Source: an uncultured Granulosicoccaceae bacterium
Lineage (GTDB): Bacteria > Pseudomonadota > Gammaproteobacteria > Granulosicoccales > Granulosicoccaceae
Direction: 5' to 3'
Assembly: GCA_938045275.1 (NCBI GenBank)
Contig: CALIMV010000202.1
Coordinates: 1 to 42,387, forward strand
Length of the DNA stretch: 42,387 nt
The notes under the pieces are model-generated. The model did no database searches. It was not told where the DNA came from and was given only the letters and a program-made list of their open reading frames with translations. Each line of letters starts with the position of its first letter. The stretch's first letter is position 1. This document shows, piece after piece, positions 37,268-42,387 of this stretch. The position numbers and the translations under genes are program-made.

Positions 37268-38635
37268 TTACGGCGAAACGCTGTGCGGCTGTGCGGCTGT
37301 GCGTGATCTTAGCCTAAAAATGCACATGATAAAAATAGCCAGACAGAACTTACCAGACAGCGCTCCGCCACCGATATCAGCGCTGGATAATTGCGCACCC
37401 GTCTCCAGCGGCATAGCAGTATCTGCAGTGCCAGAAACAAGCTGGGTCGAAATTGTGTAACTGGAGTCTTCGTATCCATACACAACGGCATAGGCATTAG
37501 GCTGATCCTCAGCAATAACGCAAATATCGATTGCATTTTCCTCCTGCGATGCGCACCGAACCAACTCGGCCGATATATCCTGGAAATCAGCATCGTCGAT
37601 AATGAATAAGTCTGCATCGCCACTAAGCGAGGTCAGATTGACCTGCCTGGCACCGGTCACATCGAAATACGCGACTTGTCCTGAAAGAAGTTGTCCTGTG
37701 CTCGACGAATTCACTGCCAATTGAGTAATGATCGTATTGTCTACAGTCTGTGCATCCAGCTGCCCGTTGTATTCAAGCGTTCCTGAGGTATAGCTATTTA
37801 TCCAATCAGTAAACGCCTCCACTCTTGTGTAAACACCCGGTATTCCTTCTCGTGCACAACCATCACCATAGCTGACGATACCGGCAACAATGTAAACAGG
37901 ACCAATGCCTGTAGTTTGGCGTGATACTAAGAGCGGTCCACCGCTATCACCCTGACAAGCATCCTGACCGCCAAGTTTGCTACCACCAGCACAGAATGCA
38001 AGTCGCGAATCAAACTGATTGGGATAAAAGGGAAAACAGGCGGCATTGCTAATAACCGGCAAATTCACTTCACGTAATTTCGTCGACTGTTCACCTGATT
38101 CCTCAATAACTCCCCATCCAAGTACCAAGCCCGGCTCCCCCAATACTGGTACAGGACTGTCAACAGAAGGCACTAAAGCCAAAGGAGCATCGTATGGTTC
38201 TAACAATTCAATCAGCCCAATGTCGTTTTGATTGGTTTCTGCATCGTACTCAGGATGGGTAATTAGCCTTTTGGCTTTGACAAAGTTTCCATCTTGTCCT
38301 TGTGTCAGATCTTTTTCACCAAGCAACACACCAATGCGCTCAACTGATATCGGACGGTTAAAGTCATTGTTGTACAAACAGTGCGCTGCAGTCAGCACCC
38401 ATCGATCTGAAATAAGGGTACCGCCGCAACCCGGTTCGAAAGAATTCGCACCAATTGCATCAAAATATACACTGACCATAAACGGGTATTTCGTATCGTC
38501 GGTAACGATTGCCCCTCCAACGATATAAGTATTCAATCCATTCGCGTGAACCAACCCATACAAACTGAGTAAAGTTCCGGCAAAAAACCAACGCACACGC
38601 TTCTGTCTTAAAACCTTCACAAACAGCAACTCCAT
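37268..38635 (-). CDS. Trypsin-like serine protease (S1) with PPC-like domain and GlyGly-CTERM-like C-terminus
   Basis: VLTAAHC, NDIGLIEL, CQGDSGGPLL triad; SLSGDADLFI; C-terminal IGGGALSGKFCLAIFIMCIFRLRSR. Confidence 0.9.
   Translation of the reverse strand: MELLFVKVLRQKRVRWFFAGTLLSLYGLVHANGLNTYIVGGAIVTDDTKYPFMVSVYFDAIGANSFEPGCGGTLISDRWVLTAAHCLYNNDFNRPISVERIGVLLGEKDLTQGQDGNFVKAKRLITHPEYDAETNQNDIGLIELLEPYDAPLALVPSVDSPVPVLGEPGLVLGWGVIEESGEQSTKLREVNLPVISNAACFPFYPNQFDSRLAFCAGGSKLGGQDACQGDSGGPLLVSRQTTGIGPVYIVAGIVSYGDGCAREGIPGVYTRVEAFTDWINSYTSGTLEYNGQLDAQTVDNTIITQLAVNSSSTGQLLSGQVAYFDVTGARQVNLTSLSGDADLFIIDDADFQDISAELVRCASQEENAIDICVIAEDQPNAYAVVYGYEDSSYTISTQLVSGTADTAMPLETGAQLSSADIGGGALSGKFCLAIFIMCIFRLRSRTAAQPHSVSP
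37280..37303. repeat. 8-bp tandem repeat (GCTGTGCG)x3 in 3' end of protease gene
   Basis: Three exact contiguous copies. Confidence 0.9.
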
Positions 38636-39093
38636 TACTTCATCTGTTTTTTGACGTTGTTGTCATCGCTGGTGATTAACAACGGATTCGCTACGACTAT
38701 TGGTAGTTCACGACAGTCATCCGGTTGAGACCAGCTAAGCTCGATATTCGCTACAAATGGTGCACGTCGACAAACATCGCGGTTAAACCTTTTTATTTTT
38801 ATCTCACAAGCTCCGTTCACAATCGAGTGTTCGATAGTAAAGTCTGCTGAGGTCGTGCAGCCGAAACTGATAACACCAACACTGACTTTTTCGCCGTTGA
38901 ATTTAATTGCGCTAACCGGTTCCAGTTGGACTTCATTTTCTTCAATCATGGTGGCTTTTGCTAGGATTGGTTTGTCAGTTTGTGCTGATGTGTCTGCTGA
39001 TTGTGCCCGAGAAAACCCACAACCACTGAATGTCGCGATACCAATAGTTAGGCACAAAATGGCAGTTTGCCTTAATCGCTTTCTCGGAAACAT
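38635..39093 (-). CDS. Hypothetical lipoprotein, translationally overlapped with the protease gene
   Basis: 152 aa; lipobox-like TFSGC in signal peptide; stop overlaps protease ATG by 1 nt. Confidence 0.65.
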   Translation of the reverse strand: MFPRKRLRQTAILCLTIGIATFSGCGFSRAQSADTSAQTDKPILAKATMIEENEVQLEPVSAIKFNGEKVSVGVISFGCTTSADFTIEHSIVNGACEIKIKRFNRDVCRRAPFVANIELSWSQPDDCRELPIVVANPLLITSDDNNVKKQMK

Positions 39094-39673
39094 ATAAACC
39101 CTTTAATTACAGCCATTCTTATAGCCTGGAGGCTCGACTGTACCGATATTTTGACAGCTCGAGACAGACAAGATGCAATTTTAGGTAATAATCCCTGATT
39201 ACGGGATTAACACAATTCTTAATGACCAATGCCTGATACCGCCCACCCGAACCCCCCGAGTATCTGACAAAAATGATCTTCGGTTTAGATATTTCGGGGT
39301 GACATTCACCCTGAATCAGAGGTTGGTACCGGGCGAGTTTTTCGGCGCGTCTCTCAGAGATAGCTTATGTGCAGCTCGCCACGGGCGAAGGATACCTCGC
39401 GTCCGGCATTGAAGGAGGGTTAAAGCGAGGTGGTAAACAGTGAAGAATCAATCGGTGGTCTGACGCATTACTGGTTGGCTCGGTTGCTCTGTGTGATCGC
39501 TGTTTGCAGGTGTTCGCCAGCTTGACTCATGCACACAGATTACCGACTCAGCCTATATTCCAAGTGCTTTTGCCACATTGTTAGCAGTGAACGATGTACG
39601 TTGAAAACAACGTTTGGGCGAGCATTAAACGACCGAATTCACAGCATTATTGTTGACAGAGCATCCTGAAAAA

Positions 39674-39859
39674 TCAGCGCTGACGACTTGCCCATGAGTA
39701 TGTGCGACGACGACGTGATGCACGCGTAGCTTGAGGTGTTGCTGCGACGGCGCGAGATTTACGCTGATTGGGAGATAGCACAGCGTGGTTAGCACTGGGC
39801 ACCTGGCTCAGTTGATTACCGACACCAATTTTATCACTATTAAATTCAGAGTTATCCAT
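39674..39859 (-). CDS. Possible small basic protein (61 aa)
   Basis: MDNSEFNSDKIGVGNQLSQVPSANHAVLSPNQRKSRAVAATPQATRASRRRRTYSWASRQR; AT-rich upstream region, no clear SD. Confidence 0.3.
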   Translation of the reverse strand: MDNSEFNSDKIGVGNQLSQVPSANHAVLSPNQRKSRAVAATPQATRASRRRRTYSWASRQR

Positions 39860-39867
39860 AAGATTTA

Positions 39868-39968
39868 TTACTACATTTTTTCGTAGTTTTAACTATAGCA
39901 TAGATTATTTAAGTTGATATAATAGATATTATATTGTTTATTTTCAATGCTTTATATAAATGTAGTAA
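39868..39968. repeat. Inverted repeat TTACTACATTT ... AAATGTAGTAA flanking an AT-rich spacer
   Basis: Perfect 11-bp arms at 39868-39878 and 39958-39968. Confidence 0.6.
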
Positions 39969-40099
39969 AAATACATTAACGCAGCCTCATCGTTCGCCCA
40001 AAAACCCAAAACACTCACACGCTGTACAGGTACGCTAAGCTGTTGCGTGGATCATCAACAAGAGCTGAATTTCTCGCGATAGCCAGGAGCAACATTGGG

Positions 40100-40486
40100 A
40101 TGCCACACGTAGAATTAACTTACTCTGCCAACCTGGAAGATATTGTCGATATTGCCGGGTTATGTAATGAACTCCGGCGTGCAAGTATTGAGGCCGATGT
40201 CGCACCAGTGGCAGGCATTCGAGTGCGAGCTATCCGGTGCCAGCATTATTCAATAGCCGATGGTGACACGAAGCACGGCTATATTGATTTTTCAGTTCGA
40301 TTACGTGAAGGTCGTTCCGATGAGGTAAAGGCAGCGCTAACCAAAAAATTATTTGACAGCGCAAAACAATTTCTGCGCAACGATTTCAAGCACCATTCCA
40401 TCGCCCTCTCCATGGAAACACGCGACATTAATTCAAGCTTTAGCCCAAAAACCGGAAGCATTCGTCAGTTTCTTGGTAATGCATGA
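40100..40486 (+). CDS. 5-carboxymethyl-2-hydroxymuconate isomerase (CHMI) family protein (ORF opens at 40043)
   Basis: MPHVELTYSANLEDIVDIAGLCNELRRASIEADVAPVAGIRVRAIRCQHYSIADGDTKHGYIDFSVRLREGRSDEVKAALTKKLFD: Pro after Met1 as in the tautomerase/CHMI group. Confidence 0.8.
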   Translation: MPHVELTYSANLEDIVDIAGLCNELRRASIEADVAPVAGIRVRAIRCQHYSIADGDTKHGYIDFSVRLREGRSDEVKAALTKKLFDSAKQFLRNDFKHHSIALSMETRDINSSFSPKTGSIRQFLGNA

Positions 40487-40528
40487 GCCCCAACGCTAAC
40501 TGGCTAACGTACTCAATAACACGAAACA

Positions 40529-41962
40529 TTGTGCATTAAACAGAAACTGCTGTTCACATTGGTGCCGCTATTGTTTTCAGACGGCCTGTACGCGCATGCG
40601 TCTGAACAAGCTTTTGTGTTGTTACTGCCAACCAATGTATACATTACCGCAGGTGTGATTACTGTGGTGTTAACAATTCTGCTATTGGCTTTGTTACCAG
40701 CCAAATGGTCGCACCGCTTATTTCTGTCTAAAAGCCTTTGGCACAACTCAACAGTTGATATAAAGGCATCGCCGTTACTCACCGCCAATGATGTTGTGAG
40801 CATCGCATTCGCTGTACTTTTACTAGCAATGCTTTTCGTCGGTATTCACGGCGCTCACGATCCGCTGAAAAACCCGCTGCCACTGTTTATCTGGACCTTA
40901 TGGTGGATTGGATTTGTTGTAGCTCAGGGCCTGATTGGCGATTTATGGCAATGGGTTAATCCTTGGACAGGAGCGCACCGAGTGATCACTAACATGATCA
41001 GGAAGCCTTCAATTTTGTCCTTACCTGCGTCTGTAGGTGAATGGCCTGGTGTGGTTTCACTAATGCTATTTACGCTTTTTGCGTTAGCCGATGTGGCACC
41101 TGATTCGCCAAACAAACTTGCTGTAGTTGTCGGATTGTATTGGTTTTTTACTTTGCTTTTAATGGTTGTTTTCGGCTCACAGTGGCTGTACAGGGGCGAA
41201 TGCTTCACTATATTGCTGTCTCGATACGCCCAGTTAACAATGTTTGCAAAATACAATAACAGTATGCGCATGGGGATACCGGGTTGGCGGACATTGACCA
41301 AGCCTGCGACATCAGTGAGTTCAGCAGTTTTCATATTGGTTTTACTCGGCACTGGCAGTTTTGACGGTTTCAATGAAACCTTTTATTGGCTCAGTATGAT
41401 CGGCGTAAACCCACTGGAATTTCCTGGTCGATCGGCAGTAGTAAGTCAGACTGTCTTCGGTGTATTTCTGGCAAACGTACTGTTGATATCCATCTATGCA
41501 AGTTGTATTTACCTTGGTTTGAGGCTAGCGAACCGACTCGCAGACGAAGCCCAGAAGATAAGATTTCGAGATGCTTTTTGCCATTTGGCGATTGCAATAT
41601 TACCGATTGCCTTGGCCTATCACTTCGCCCACTTTCTGACCGCCTTTTTAGTCAACGTACAATATGCTCTGGCAGTCGCAACCGATCCTTTGAACAGCGG
41701 CGCTGACTTGCTTGGCCTGGGTACTTTTTACGTTACAACCGGTTTTATGAATTCTCACCATAGCGTTGAAGCTATTTGGCTAACCCAAGCATGCGCAGTG
41801 GTCGCCGGGCACGTTTTGTCTGTTCTACTCGCCCATGCATTGTCATTAGATTTGTTTGCCAGCGCGCGTCGAGCTATTATCAGTCAGATACCGTTAGCGG
41901 CATTCATGGTTGCATACACTTTTATTGGCCTGTGGCTGCTGGCAGCGCCACGGGGTGCATAG
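40529..41962 (+). CDS. Uncharacterised polytopic membrane protein (TTG start)
   Basis: 477 aa, many TM segments, conserved-looking LFIWTLWWIGFVVAQGLIGDLWQWVNPWTG and NPLEFPGRSAVVSQTVFGV. Confidence 0.7.
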   Translation: MCIKQKLLFTLVPLLFSDGLYAHASEQAFVLLLPTNVYITAGVITVVLTILLLALLPAKWSHRLFLSKSLWHNSTVDIKASPLLTANDVVSIAFAVLLLAMLFVGIHGAHDPLKNPLPLFIWTLWWIGFVVAQGLIGDLWQWVNPWTGAHRVITNMIRKPSILSLPASVGEWPGVVSLMLFTLFALADVAPDSPNKLAVVVGLYWFFTLLLMVVFGSQWLYRGECFTILLSRYAQLTMFAKYNNSMRMGIPGWRTLTKPATSVSSAVFILVLLGTGSFDGFNETFYWLSMIGVNPLEFPGRSAVVSQTVFGVFLANVLLISIYASCIYLGLRLANRLADEAQKIRFRDAFCHLAIAILPIALAYHFAHFLTAFLVNVQYALAVATDPLNSGADLLGLGTFYVTTGFMNSHHSVEAIWLTQACAVVAGHVLSVLLAHALSLDLFASARRAIISQIPLAAFMVAYTFIGLWLLAAPRGA

Positions 41963-41981
41963 TTCAAATCTGGAGATCAGT

Positions 41982-42387
41982 ATGACAGACAAAAGCAAAA
42001 TATTAACGCCTTTAGGTACTACCGGCTTAAGTCGCCGTAAAGCCTTGAAGAGTATCGCCGCAGGTGCCGGCGTAGTCGCAGCCTCAGGGTCACTGCCAGG
42101 CCTTATGGGGCACGCTCAGGCGCAAAGCGCTGAACCGATTCGTATTGGTTTTCAAGTGCATAGAACCGGTATCGGCGCTGCATACGGCCGATGGTACGAC
42201 CGCACTACAGAAGCTGTGGTCAAAAGAATAAACGATGAAGGCGGCGTCAACGGTCGCCCTATAGAGATCGTTGCAGAAGACGATGGCACCGACCCAAAGC
42301 GTGGAGCGGAAGTCGTTGAGAAATTTGCTAATCAGCATAATTGTGATCTCGCCTTCGGGACTTTGTTCAGTCACGTGGTTTTTGGCT
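41982..42387 (+). CDS. ABC transporter substrate-binding protein (branched-chain amino acid/urea/amide type), Tat-type signal, cut by right edge
   Basis: MTDKSKILTPLGTTGLSRRKALKSIAAGAGVVAASGSLPGLMGHAQAQSAEPIRIGFQVHRTGIGAAYGRWYDRTTEAVVKRINDEGGVNGRPIEIVAEDDGTDPKRGAEVVEKF; absent from ORF track because it lacks a stop in the window. Confidence 0.85.
   Translation, partial: MTDKSKILTPLGTTGLSRRKALKSIAAGAGVVAASGSLPGLMGHAQAQSAEPIRIGFQVHRTGIGAAYGRWYDRTTEAVVKRINDEGGVNGRPIEIVAEDDGTDPKRGAEVVEKFANQHNCDLAFGTLFSHVVFG

Noticed and set aside
39290-39480. GC-rich stretch with short complementary segments, considered as structured RNA
   Set aside because: No convincing long stem or known RNA motif could be folded by eye; needs Rfam/covariance analysis.
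1-42387. tRNA/rRNA genes, integrases and transposases
   Set aside because: None recognised on reading either strand, so no mobile element boundary is claimed; a tRNAscan/ISfinder run would be needed to exclude them.

Overview
Bacterial chromosomal window, probably gammaproteobacterial (inferred from a VolA/FadL pair and a GlyGly-CTERM-like protease). It is dense in carbohydrate catabolism genes. Left part: a sugar ABC transporter operon (substrate-binding protein plus two permeases, cut by the left edge), a RbsD/FucU mutarotase, ArgE-like deacetylase, GH16 lipoprotein, CobQ, OHCU decarboxylase and a Gfo/Idh/MocA oxidoreductase. Next comes a complete alpha-glucoside locus with the aglR / aglE-F-G-A-K layout, then a three-gene threonate/erythronate module (Hyi/OtnI-, OtnK- and LtnD-like). 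The middle (about 21.6-27.9 kb) is gene-sparse and accessory in character. It holds a small bitopic protein, an orphan protein with secretin N-domain (STN/N0)-like repeats and an 87-bp-repeat acidic tail, and a two-gene cassette of a SatD-family protein plus a DUF3307-like membrane protein behind twin AT-rich dyads. Right part: FadL/OmpP1 + VolA-type lipase, AGE epimerase, Fpg/Nei glycosylase, a perfect 12 x 7-bp (GCGGTTA) array in a divergent promoter region, ureohydrolase, a PspA/IM30-like protein coupled to a large polytopic membrane protein, a trypsin-like protease with a GlyGly-CTERM-like tail, a CHMI-like isomerase, a polytopic membrane protein and a truncated Tat-type ABC substrate-binding protein. 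Best candidates for an undescribed system: the SatD/DUF3307-like cassette, the PspA-like/polytopic pair, and the orphan secretin-N-domain protein with its small partner. All family assignments are from reading the translations; no searches were run.
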